Assembly (NCBI GenBank): GCA_023055505.1
Contig: JALIRH010000142.1
Location: 124,001-188,000 of the forward strand
Length of the DNA stretch: 64,000 nucleotides
Reading direction: 5' to 3'
Source: Callipepla californica brunnescens
Taxonomy: Eukaryota > Chordata > Aves > Galliformes > Odontophoridae
The notes under the pieces are model-generated. The model was not told the origin of the DNA, searched no databases, and saw nothing but the letters and a program-made list of their open reading frames with translations. Position numbers and translations under genes: made by a program. Positions 43,169 to 53,331 of the stretch are shown in pieces. Position 1 is the first letter of the stretch. Every line of letters begins with the position of its first letter.

Positions 43169-43995
43169 GAGCGCTCAGACCCAGTTAATTGATCCCAACC
43201 ATTTTTGTACATCGTGTCAATTTTTCACATCAGTTTGTCTTTGTAAGGGCTAGGGAATGATAGTCTGGGCTCTGATGCACCAGCCTAAATATTTCCATGG
43301 TGATGTTTTCTGCATTTTTTCAGGCGCAATACAGAAACCTGCCGAATTAACAGCAGTTGTAAGGAGGGCTACTGCTTCCTCCATGATCTCGTGATGTTGC
43401 GCGGCCACTAAGATGTCGTCCATCTAATGATACGATAAAACATTTGGCATTGTGTCTGGAATGGGGCTAAGCACTTTAGCTACATACCACTGACAAATGG
43501 TGGGGCTATTTTTCATTCCTTGTGGCAGCACAACCCACTGGTATCTCTGCAACGGGGCTTGCATGTTGATGCTTGGAACTGAAAAAGCAAATGGAGGGGC
43601 ATCCTCAGGGTGTAATGGACTATTAAAAAAGCAGTCTTGAAGATCAGTGCCAGTCAAATGCCAGTCTCGAGGAATCATAGTGGGTGACAGGAGGCCTGGT
43701 TGAAGGGCTCCCATATTTTCCATAGCATCATTCATTTTTCTGAGGTCATGGAACAAGCGCCATTGACCAGTTTGTTTCTTAATGACAAATCCAGGTGAGT
43801 TCCAAGGATTAGTGGAGGTACAGTATGTCCTTTTGCTAATTGTTCCGCTACCAAGTCTTGGAGGGCGCCAAGTTTTTCTAGCGGAAGGGGCCATTGATCA
43901 ACCCATCTAGGGGTATCTGTTTTCCATATTAGCTTAAGGGCGTCGCACCTCTCAATGGCCCCTCCCGAAAATCTGACTTGATAGTGACTCCCCAC
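43169..43995 (-). pseudogene. ERV 2 reverse transcriptase with nonsense codon at the active site
   Basis: Frames 43995-43732 and 43894-43424 give [40 protein letters not shown], the first catalytic Asp in [10 protein letters not shown] and [20 protein letters not shown]. Where the YMDD box should start, the tyrosine position is TAG (complement of 43424-43426), immediately followed by codons for MDDILVAAQ. A frameshift near 43800-43890 also splits the N-terminal part, so the enzyme is inactive. The class II character of the motifs separates it from ERV 1. Confidence 0.88.
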
Positions 43996-44166
43996 TGAAC
44001 CATAACATCAGGGCCCCATAAATATCATCGGAATTGGCAACACAAACGGTTTGATAGTAGCTACCCGATCTTCAGGTCCTCTGATTGGAATGAACTCAGC
44101 ACTTTGCTGGCTGTTCCTTGCACCTCCCACCCCAGCTAATGTATGTGATGATTTGTATGATGTAAC
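43975..44166 (-). pseudogene. ERV 2 protease C-terminal fragment, first macrosatellite copy
   Basis: Minus-strand text includes TLAGVGGARNSQQSAEFIPI and KPFVLPIPMIFMGP, consistent with the end of an avian class II protease just before RT. This is the only piece of ERV 2 repeated in the macrosatellite. It differs from the copies at one visible base (GTATGTGATG here, GTATGGGATG in the others). The right boundary to CCCTAA repeat lies near 44166. Confidence 0.75.
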
Positions 44167-45655
44167 CCAAAACCAAACCCCAGGCCTACCCCTTCTCTCA
44201 CCCTGACACTCGAACCAAACCTCCGCCTAAACCTAACCCTAATATCTAAGCCTAAGCCTAACCCTTCCAATTGCCCTAGCCCTAACACTAACCCTTTTCC
44301 TATACCTAACCCTGACCTCAACCCTGATCCTAACCTTTCCCTAACCCTAACACCAACCCGTAACATCATTTGAATCCTAATCCTATTCCAAACCTTAACC
44401 CTATCCCAAGGCCTAACCCTACTCTGACCTTTACACTCCAACTAACCCAACCTCGATCAATAAATACAAATGGAATCCTAAACCTAAACCTAAACCTAAA
44501 CCTACTGCTAAGACCACAAGTCAGCCTACTTTTCTCCCTAAATCTAATCACAAATCTCAAAAAATCTTTGTCCCTAACCCTAATCATAAATCCAGTCCAA
44601 ACTCTGAAACTTTCCCAAAACCTATGCCTATTCCTAACACTTACTCTTACCCTAAGTCTATCCCTAACACTAACCCTTCTCCCAGACACAACCCTAAAGC
44701 CAACACTAATCCTAACCTAATCTTTATCCTAATCCTAAACCTAATCCTAACTCTTACCCTAATTCTAACTCTACCCTAACCCTAACTCTGACCCTCAAAC
44801 CAAACCCACATTTAAGCACAACCCTAATCCCGACACCTAGCATCAGATTACCACAACCCTAACGGAACCCTAACCCTAACACTAATGCTATGACTATCCC
44901 AAACCCTAACCCAAGTACTAGACCAAACCATACCCCTATCCCTCACTCTAAAACTAACAACCCTAACTAAACTCTAACCGTAACCCTATCCTTAATACTA
45001 ACACTAATCATCTTTTAAACACCAATGTTATTCCTATTCCTAAACCTTACCCAATCTCCAAATGAAATCCAAGGCCGGTGCCTTCTCACACCCTAACGAT
45101 CAAACCAAACCTACATCTAAACCTAACCCTAAATCCAATCTTTACCCTAAACCATACACTTGCCCTGGCCTTAACACTAACCCTTTCCCTATACCTAACC
45201 CTAACCCTAACCTTAACACTAATTTGAGGCCTATCCCTAGTAGGAACCCAAAACCTAATTGGAATCTGAATCCTGTTCTTAACCTTAACCCTAACACGAC
45301 TTAACTCTACTCTGACCCTAAAAGTCAAATTAACCCTACTCCTTACCCTAAACCTCAATCTAAACCTAAACCTAACCCTAAACCTAAACTTCACAAGAAC
45401 ACTCAACCTAATCCTAGCACTAACCTAAACTAAAACTAAAACAACTTTTTTGCTAACCCTAATCCTAAATCTAACCCTAACCCCAAAACTCCCCCAAACC
45501 TGACCCTAAACCTAATCCACTCCAAAATCCTTACCCTAACCCTAACCCCAAACACCCTAATACTAGAACTAAAGCAATCCTTCACCCTAACCCTAAAACT
45601 AACAATTTAACTTTGACCCTAAAACTCAAATTCACCCTACATACACTTGATGCTA
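44166..45655 (+). repeat. CCCTAA arm of the macrosatellite (unit 1)
   Basis: Degenerate CCTAA/CCCTAA repeat, resembling 1-990 in wording. Its first 50 bases (CCCAGGCCTACCCCTTCTCT and following) are the reverse complement of blocks in the TTAGGG arm (about 47996 and 48543), so the two arms are partly inverted copies of one another. Equivalent arms lie at about 48848-50336, 53523-55012, 58205-59694 and from 62887. Confidence 0.88.
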
Positions 45656-45663
45656 CCTAGGTT

Positions 45664-48656
45664 AGGGTCAGGCTCAATCTGGGTTTTGTGTTGGGGTCAA
45701 AGGGATAGGGTTAGGGTAGAGTTCGAGTTAGGATGAAGGTAATGCTTACAGATATGTTTAGAGAATGGAACAGGGTTAGGGTTAAGGTTAGGGTAAGGTT
45801 GAAGGTTAGGCTCAGGGACAGATTTAGGGTTAGAGTTTGGGTTCCTTTTAGGTTTAGGGATAGGGTTAGGGTACGGTTAGGTATTGTACAACGCTAAGTG
45901 TTAGCTTCTGGGTAAGGGATAGGGTTAGGGTAAGGGTTAGATTCAGGGTTAGGGTTAGCATTAGCATCAGGGTTAGGGTTATGGTAAGAGTTAGGATAGG
46001 GAATGGGATACAGTTAGGGTAAGGGTTAGGAATAGGGTTAGGGTTACATTAAGGTTAGGGTTAGTGTTTGGATCAGGGGTAGGGTTAGGAATAAAGTTAG
46101 AGTAAGGGCTAGGATTAGGGTTAGGGTTAGGGTAGGGATACGGTTAGGGTAGAGTTAAGGTTAGGGTAGGGTTAGGGTTAGGGTAAGGGTTAGGGATAGG
46201 GTTAGGGTTAGGGTTAGGGTTAGGGTTAGGTTAGGGTTTGGGTTATGGTAAGAGATAGGATAGGGATTGTGATACGGTTAGGGTAAGGGTTAGGAATAGG
46301 GATAGGGTTTGATTAGGGTAAGGGTTATTGTTTGGATTAGGGGTAGGGTTACGAATAAAGTTAGAGTTAGGGCTAGGATTAGGGTTAGGGTTCGGGATTG
46401 GATTAGTGTTAGGGTAAGGAATAAAGTTAGAGTTAGTGTTAGGATTAGGGTTAGGGTAAAGTAGGGTTAGGGGTAGGGTTAGGGTTAGGGTTAGGGTTAG
46501 GGTGGGGTTAGGGTTAGGGTTTGGGTTAGGCTAGGGTTAGGGTAAGGGTAAAGGTTAGGGTTAGGGTTAGGGTTAGGGTTAGGGTTAGGGTAGGGTTAGG
46601 GTTAGGGTTAGGGTTAGGATTAGGGTTAGGGTTAGGGTTAGGGTAGGGTTAGGGTAGGTTAGGGTTAGGGTATGGTAGGGTTAGGGTTAGGGTAGGGTAA
46701 GGGTTAGCATTAGGTTTAGGGTTAGGGTTAGGGTTAGAGTTAGGTTAGGGCTAGGGTTAGGGTTAGGGTTAGGGTTAGGGTTAATGTAGTTTAGGGCTAG
46801 GGTTAGGGTTAGGGTTAGGATAGGGTTAATGTAGGTTTAGGGTTAGTGCTAGGAATCAATTTGGAGGAAGGAAAAGGTATAGGAATTGGTTCATTGTTAG
46901 CGTTAGTCTTCAGGGTTAGGGTTCGGATTTAGCACTATGTTTCAGGTTCCTTTTAGGTTTAGTGATAAGGATTAGGGGTACGTTTAGGTATTGTACAATG
47001 CTAAGTGTTAGCTTCTGGGTGGGGGTTGGGGTTAGATTAAGGGTGAGGGTTAGGGTTAGGACTAGATTTAGGATTAGGTTTAGGAATAGGTTTTCTTTGA
47101 TTGTTAGGGTGAGAGAAAGGTTAGGCCTTGGGTTTGTTTTTGGAATAGTTTTGGGTTTCAGAATAGGAATTGGGTTAGTATTTGGAATCTGATTGCTTTA
47201 GTATTAGTGTTAGGGTGGGGGTTAGAAGTTAGGTGAGCGTTGTGGTAATCTAATGCTTTGTGTTAGGCTTAGGGTTGGGCTTTTACTTGAGGTTGGTGTT
47301 AGGGTCAGCTTTAGTTTGAAGGTAGATTTAGAGTTTAAATTGTGGTCATGCTTTGGATTAGTTTTAGAGTTAGGGTAAGATTTAGGTTTCCTTTCAGTGT
47401 TAGGCTGTGAGAATTGTAGGCTTTGTGTTTTTGGGTTTGTGTTGGGTTTAGGAATTGGAATAGTGTTTGGGATAGTATTAGCGTTAAGGCTGGGGTTAGA
47501 GTTAGGTGATGGCTGTGGTAATCTAATGCTTTGTGTTAGGTTTAGGGTTGGGCTTCAATCTGGGGTTGGTTTTAAGGTCCCATTTAGATTTCAGGAAGAA
47601 TTGGAGTTCAATTGAGGTAACGGTTAGGATTAGATTTAGGGTTCTGATAAGGGTTAGGTTAGGGTTAGGGTTTGGTTCCAAGTTGTTTTTAGGGTTAGGG
47701 TTAACGTTAGGTTTCAGGATAGGGTTAGGAATATAGCTAGGTGTTAGGTAAGGTTTAGTCCTAGGGTTTCAGTTCGGGTTAGGTGAAGCGTTAGTTTTAC
47801 AGTTAGAAGACATGTTAGGGTTAGGGTTAGGTTTTGGTGTAGATTTAGGTTTAGGGTAAGGGTTAGGGATGTAGATGAAGGTTTAGTGGAAGGGGTAGGG
47901 TTCTCTTTAGTTTTAGGACCAGGGAAGGGTCCTAAAAGGGCCTTGGCTAAGGGTGAGTTTTAGTATTTGATTTAGCGTTGCGTTCAGGTCTAGGTTAGTT
48001 TGAGTGTCAGGCTGAGAGAAGGGGTAGGCCTTGGGTTTGGTTCTGGCTTAGTGTTAGGTTTAGGAATAGGAATAGTTTTGGTGTTTGGTTTGGGTTTGGG
48101 GTTAGTAGTAGGGATTGGATTGGGGTTAGTGTTAGGTGAGATCTGCGGTAATCTGATGCTTTCTTTGAGGCTTGAGGTTTGAGCTTAAACGTGGTGTTGG
48201 TTTTAGGGTAGGATTTAGGGCTAGGGTTTGGTTGAGGGTAGCATTAGGTTTAGGTTTAGGGGAAGGGTTTTGGTTAGGGTAGAGGTTAGAATTCTGGTTT
48301 GGGTTAGGAATAGGGTTCTGGACAAGGTAAGGATTTAGTCCTAGGTTTCCAGTTAGGGTAAGGTGAAGTGCTGGTGTTCTAGTTAGGAGAAGAGTTAGGT
48401 TGAGGTTTCGGGTTAGGTTTTTTTGTCGATTTAGGTTTTAGGTAAGGGGTAGATTTTAGACAACATGAGCTTTCTGGTCAGAGTAGGGTTAGGCCTTAGA
48501 ATATGGATAAGATTAGGATAAATGTAGGGTTAGTTTCGGGTTTAGGTTAGTTTGAGTGTTAGGCTGAGAGAAGGGGAGGGCCTTGGGTTTGGGTTTGGTT
48601 TAGGGTTAAGATAAGGTTTAGGAATAGGAGTAGGTTTGGGGTTTGGATTGGGTTTG
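45664..48656 (+). repeat. TTAGGG arm of the macrosatellite (unit 1)
   Basis: TTAGGG-rich, most regular at about 46480-46830 where runs of five to six perfect hexamers occur, and increasingly degenerate toward the right end. Equivalent arms lie at about 50345-53331, 55020-58013 and 59703-62695. Frames such as RVRVRVRFRIRF follow the repeat and are not genes. Confidence 0.9.
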
Positions 48657-51600
48657 GACTTGATAGTGACTCCCCACTGAACCATAACATCAGGGCCCCA
48701 TAAATATCATCGGAATTGGCAACACAAACGGTTTGATAGTAGCTACCCGATCTTCAGGTCCTCTGATTGGAATGAACTCAGCACTTTGCTGGCTGTTCCT
48801 TGCACCTCCCACCCCAGCTAATGTATGGGATGATTTGTATGATGTAACCCAAAACCAAACCCCAGGCCTACCCCTTCTCTCACCCTGACACTCGAACAAA
48901 CCTCCGCCTAAACCTAACCCTAATATCTAAGCCTAAGCCTAACCCTTCCAATTGCCCTAGCCCTAACACTAACCCTTTTCCTATACCTAACCCTGACCTC
49001 AACCCTGATCCTAGCCTTTCCCTAACCCTAACACCAACCCGTAACATCATTTGAATCCTAATCCTATTCCAAACCTTAACCCTATCCCAAGGCCTAACCC
49101 TACTCTGACCTTTACACTCCAACTAACCCAACCTCGATCAATAAATACAAATGGAATCCTAAACCTAAACCTAAACCTAAACCTACTGCTAAGACCACAA
49201 GTCAGCCTACTTTTCTCCCTAAATCTAATCACAAATCTCAAAAAATCTTTGTCCCTAACCCTAATCATAAATCCAGTCCAAACTCTGAAACTTTCCCAAA
49301 ACCTATGCCTATTCCTAACACTTACTCTTACCCTAAGTCTATCCCTAACACTAACCCTTCTCCCAGACACAACCCTAAAGCCAACACTAATCCTAACCTA
49401 ATCTTTATCCTAATCCTAAACCTAATCCTAACTCTTACCCTAATTCTAACTCTACCCTAACCCTAACTCTGACCCTCAAACCAAACCCACATTTAAGCAC
49501 AACCCTAATCCCGACACCTAGCATCAGATTACCACAACCCTAACGGAACCCTAACCCTAACACTAATGCTAGGACTATCCCAAACCCTAACCCAAGTACT
49601 AGACCAAACCATACCCCTATCCCTCACTCTAAAACTAACAACCCTAACTAAACTCTAACCGTAACCCTATCCCTAATACTAACACTAATCATCTTTTAAA
49701 CACCAATGTTATTCCTATTCCTAAACCTTACCCAATCTCCAAATGAAATCCAAGGCCGGTGCCTTCTCACACCCTAACGATCAAACCAAACCTACATCTA
49801 AACCTAACCCTAAATCCAATCTTTACCCTAAACCATACACTTGCCCTGGCCTTAACACTAACCCTTTCCCTATACCTAACCCTAACCCTAACCTTAACAC
49901 TAATTTGAGGCCTATCCCTAGTAGGAACCCAAAACCTAATTGGAATCTGAATCCTGTTCTTAACCTTAACCCTAACACGACTTAACTCTACTCTGACCCT
50001 AAAAGTCAAATTAACCCTACTCCTTACCCTAAACCTCAATCTAAACCTAAACCTAACCCTAAACCTAAACTTCACAAGAACACTCAACCTAATCCTAGCA
50101 CTAACCTAAACTAAAACTAAAACAACTTTTTTGCTAACCCTAATCCTAAATCTAACCCTAACCCCAAAACTCCCCCAAACCTGACCCTAAACCTAATCCA
50201 CTCCAAAATCCTTACCCTAACCCTAACCCCAAACACCCTAATACTAGAACTAAAGCAATCCTTCACCCTAACCCTAAAACTAACAATTTAACTTTGACCC
50301 TAAAACTCAAATTCACCCTACATACACTTGATGCTACCTAGGTTAGGGTCAGGCTCAATCTGGGTTTTGTGTTGGGGTCAAAGGGATAGGGTTAGGGTAG
50401 AGTTCGAGTTAGGATGAAGGTAATGCTTACAGATATGTTTAGAGAATGGAACAGGGTTAGGGTTAAGGTTAGGGTAAGGTTGAAGGTTAGGCTCAGGGAC
50501 AGATTTAGGGTTAGAGTTTGGGTTCCTTTTAGGTTTAGGGATAGGGTTAGGGTACGGTTAGGTATTGTACAACGCTAAGTGTTAGCTTCTGGGTAAGGGA
50601 TAGGGTTAGGGTAAGGGTTAGATTCAGGGTTAGGGTTAGCATTAGCATCAGGGTTAGGGTTATGGTAAGAGTTAGGATAGGGAATGGGATACAGTTAGGG
50701 TAAGGGTTAGGAATAGGGTTAGGGTTACATTAAGGTTAGGGTTAGTGTTTGGATCAGGGGTAGGGTTAGGAATAAAGTTAGAGTAAGGGCTAGGATTAGG
50801 GTTAGGGTTAGGGTAGGGATACGGTTAGGGTAGAGTTAAGGTTAGGGTAGGGTTAGGGTTAGGGTAAGGGTTAGGGATAGGGTTAGGGTTAGGGTTAGGG
50901 TTAGGGTTAGGTTAGGGTTTGGGTTATGGTAAGAGATAGGATAGGGATTGTGATACGGTTAGGGTAAGGGTTAGGAATAGGGATAGGGTTTGATTAGGGT
51001 AAGGGTTATTGTTTGGATTAGGGGTAGGGTTACGAATAAAGTTAGAGTTAGGGCTAGGATTAGGGTTAGGGTTCGGGATTGGATTAGTGTTAGGGTAAGG
51101 AATAAAGTTAGAGTTAGTGTTAGGATTAGGGTTAGGGTAAAGTAGGGTTAGGGGTAGGGTTAGGGTTAGGGTTAGGGTTAGGGTGGGGTTAGGGTTAGGG
51201 TTTGGGTTAGGCTAGGGTTAGGGTAAGGGTAAAGGTTAGGGTTAGGGTTAGGGTTAGGGTTAGGGTTAGGGTAGGGTTAGGGTTAGGGTTAGGGTTAGGA
51301 TTAGGGTTAGGGTTAGGGTTAGGGTAGGGTTAGGGTAGGTTAGGGTTAGGGTATGGTAGGGTTAGGGTTAGGGTAGGGTAAGGGTTAGCATTAGGTTTAG
51401 GGTTAGGGTTAGGGTTAGAGTTAGGTTAGGGCTAGGGTTAGGGTTAGGGTTAGGGTTAGGGTTAATGTAGTTTAGGGCTAGGGTTAGGGTTAGGGTTAGG
51501 ATAGGGTTAATGTAGGGTTAGGGTTAGTGCTAGGAATCAATTTGGAGGAAGGAAAAGGTATAGGAATTGGTTCATTGTTAGCGTTAGTCTTCAGGGTTAG

Positions 51601-53331
51601 GGTTCGGATTTAGCACTATGTTTCAGGTTCCTTTTAGGTTTAGTGATAAGGATTAGGGGTACGTTTAGGTATTGTACAATGCTAAGTGTTAGCTTCTGGG
51701 TGGGGGTTGGGGTTAGATTAAGGGTGAGGGTTAGGACTAGATTTAGGATTAGGTTTAGGAATAGGTTTTCTTTGATTGTTAGGGTGAGAGAAAGGTTAGG
51801 CCTTGGGTTTGTTTTTGGAATAGTTTTGGGTTTCAGAATAGGAATTGGGTTAGTATTTGGAATCTGATTGCTTTAGTATTAGTGTTAGGGTGGGGGTTAG
51901 AAGTTAGGTGAGCGTTGTGGTAATCTAATGCTTTGTGTTAGGCTTAGGGTTGGGCTTTTACTTGAGGTTGGTGTTAGGGTCAGCTTTAGTTTGAAGGTAG
52001 ATTTAGAGTTTAAATTGTGGTCATGCTTTGGATTAGTTTTAGAGTTAGGGTAAGATTTAGGTTTCCTTTCAGTGTTAGGCTGTGAGAATTGTAGGCTTTG
52101 TGTTTTTGGGTTTGTGTTGGGTTTAGGAATTGGAATAGTGTTTGGGATAGTATTAGCGTTAAGGCTGGGGTTAGAGTTAGGTGATGGCTGTGGTAATCTA
52201 ATGCTTTGTGTTAGGTTTAGGGTTGGGCTTCAATCTGGGGTTGGTTTTAAGGTCCCATTTAGATTTCAGGAAGAATTGGAGTTCAATTGAGGTAACGGTT
52301 AGGATTAGATTTAGGGTTCTGATAAGGGTTAGGTTAGGGTTAGGGTTTGGTTCCAAGTTGTTTTTAGGGTTAGGGTTAACGTTAGGTTTCAGGATAGGGT
52401 TAGGAATATAGCTAGGTGTTAGGTAAGGTTTAGTCCTGGGGTTTCAGTTCGGGTTAGGTGAAGCGTTAGTTTTACAGTTAGAAGACATGTTAGGATTAGG
52501 GTTAGGTTTTGGTGTAGATTTAGGTTTAGGGTAAGGGTTAGGGATGTAGATGAAGGTTTAGTGGAAGGGGTAGGGTTCTCTTTAGTTTTAGGACCAGGGA
52601 AGGGTCCTAAAAGGGCCTTGGCTAAGGGTGAGTTTTAGTATTTGATTTAGCGTTGCGTTCAGGTTTAGGTTAGTTTGAGTGTCAGGCTGAGAGAAGGGGT
52701 AGGCCTTGGGTTTGGTTCTGGCTTAGTGTTAGGTTTAGGAATAGGAATAGTTTTGGTGTTTGGTTTGGGTTTGGGGTTAGTAGTAGGGATTGGATTGGGG
52801 TTAGTGTTAGGTGAGATCTGCGGTAATCTGATGCTTTCTTTGAGGCTTGAGGTTTGAGCTTAAACGTGGTGTTGGTTTTAGGGTAGGATTTAGGGCTAGG
52901 GTTTGGTTGAGGGTAGCATTAGGTTTAGGTTTAGGGGAAGGGTTTTGGTTAGGGTAGAGGTTAGAATTCTGGTTTGGGTTAGGAATAGGGTTCTGGACAA
53001 GGTAAGGATTTAGTCCTAGGTTTCCAGTTAGGGTAAGGTGAAGTGCTGGTGTTCTAGTTAGGAGAAGAGTTAGGTTGAGGTTTCGGGTTAGGTTTTTTTG
53101 TCGATTTAGGTTTTAGGTAAGGGGTAGATTTTAGACAACATGAGCTTTCTGGTCAGAGTAGGGTTAGGCCTTAGAATATGGATAAGATTAGGATAAATGT
53201 AGGGTTAGTTTCGGGTTTAGGTTAGTTTGAGTGTTAGGCTGAGAGAAGGGGAGGGCCTTGGGTTTGGGTTTGGTTTAGGGTTAAGATAAGGTTTAGGAAT
53301 AGGAGTAGGTTTGGGGTTTGGATTGGGTTTG
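48657..53331 (+). repeat. Macrosatellite unit 2 (4,675 bp)
   Basis: Near-identical to unit 1. It is shorter by seven bases, which I trace to a one-base loss in the CCCTAA arm (CTCGAACAAACC near 48893) and one missing TTAGGG-type hexamer near 51730 (GAGGGTTAGGACTAG instead of GAGGGTTAGGGTTAGGACTAG). It shares CGATCAATAAATAC and TGCTAAGACC with unit 1, unlike units 3-5. Its left junction is GGGTTTGGACTTGATAG, that is, TTAGGG arm directly joined to ERV scrap. Confidence 0.95.

Larger units (their letters stand above)
39796..44166 (-). mobile_element. Endogenous retrovirus 2, minus strand, 5'-truncated (class II, avian)
   Basis: On the minus strand, from high to low coordinates: C-terminal protease, RT, RNase H, integrase, env and 3' LTR. 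The 5' LTR, primer site, gag and most of protease are gone; the element runs into CCCTAA repeat at about 44166. RT wording ([25 protein letters not shown]) is alpha/betaretroviral, and the transmembrane region of env resembles the alpharetroviral (avian sarcoma-leukosis/EAV) type. Stops and frameshifts occur in RT, RNase H, integrase and env, so it is inactive. Its protease end was captured in the macrosatellite unit to the right. Confidence 0.9.
43975..48656 (+). repeat. Macrosatellite unit 1 (4,682 bp)
   Basis: Defined by the recurring start GACTTGATAGTGACTCCCC. Content: ERV 2 protease scrap to about 44166, CCCTAA arm to about 45655, the 8-bp palindrome ACCTAGGT (45656-45663), then the TTAGGG arm. 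Unlike the others, this unit is continuous on its left with ERV 2 (AAATCTGACTTG), so it marks the original left edge of the amplified segment. Within the TTAGGG arm, GTATTGTACAAYGCTAAGTG occurs at about 45880 and 46989, and GTGGTAATCTAATGCTTTGT at about 47240 and 47516. No genes. Confidence 0.95.
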
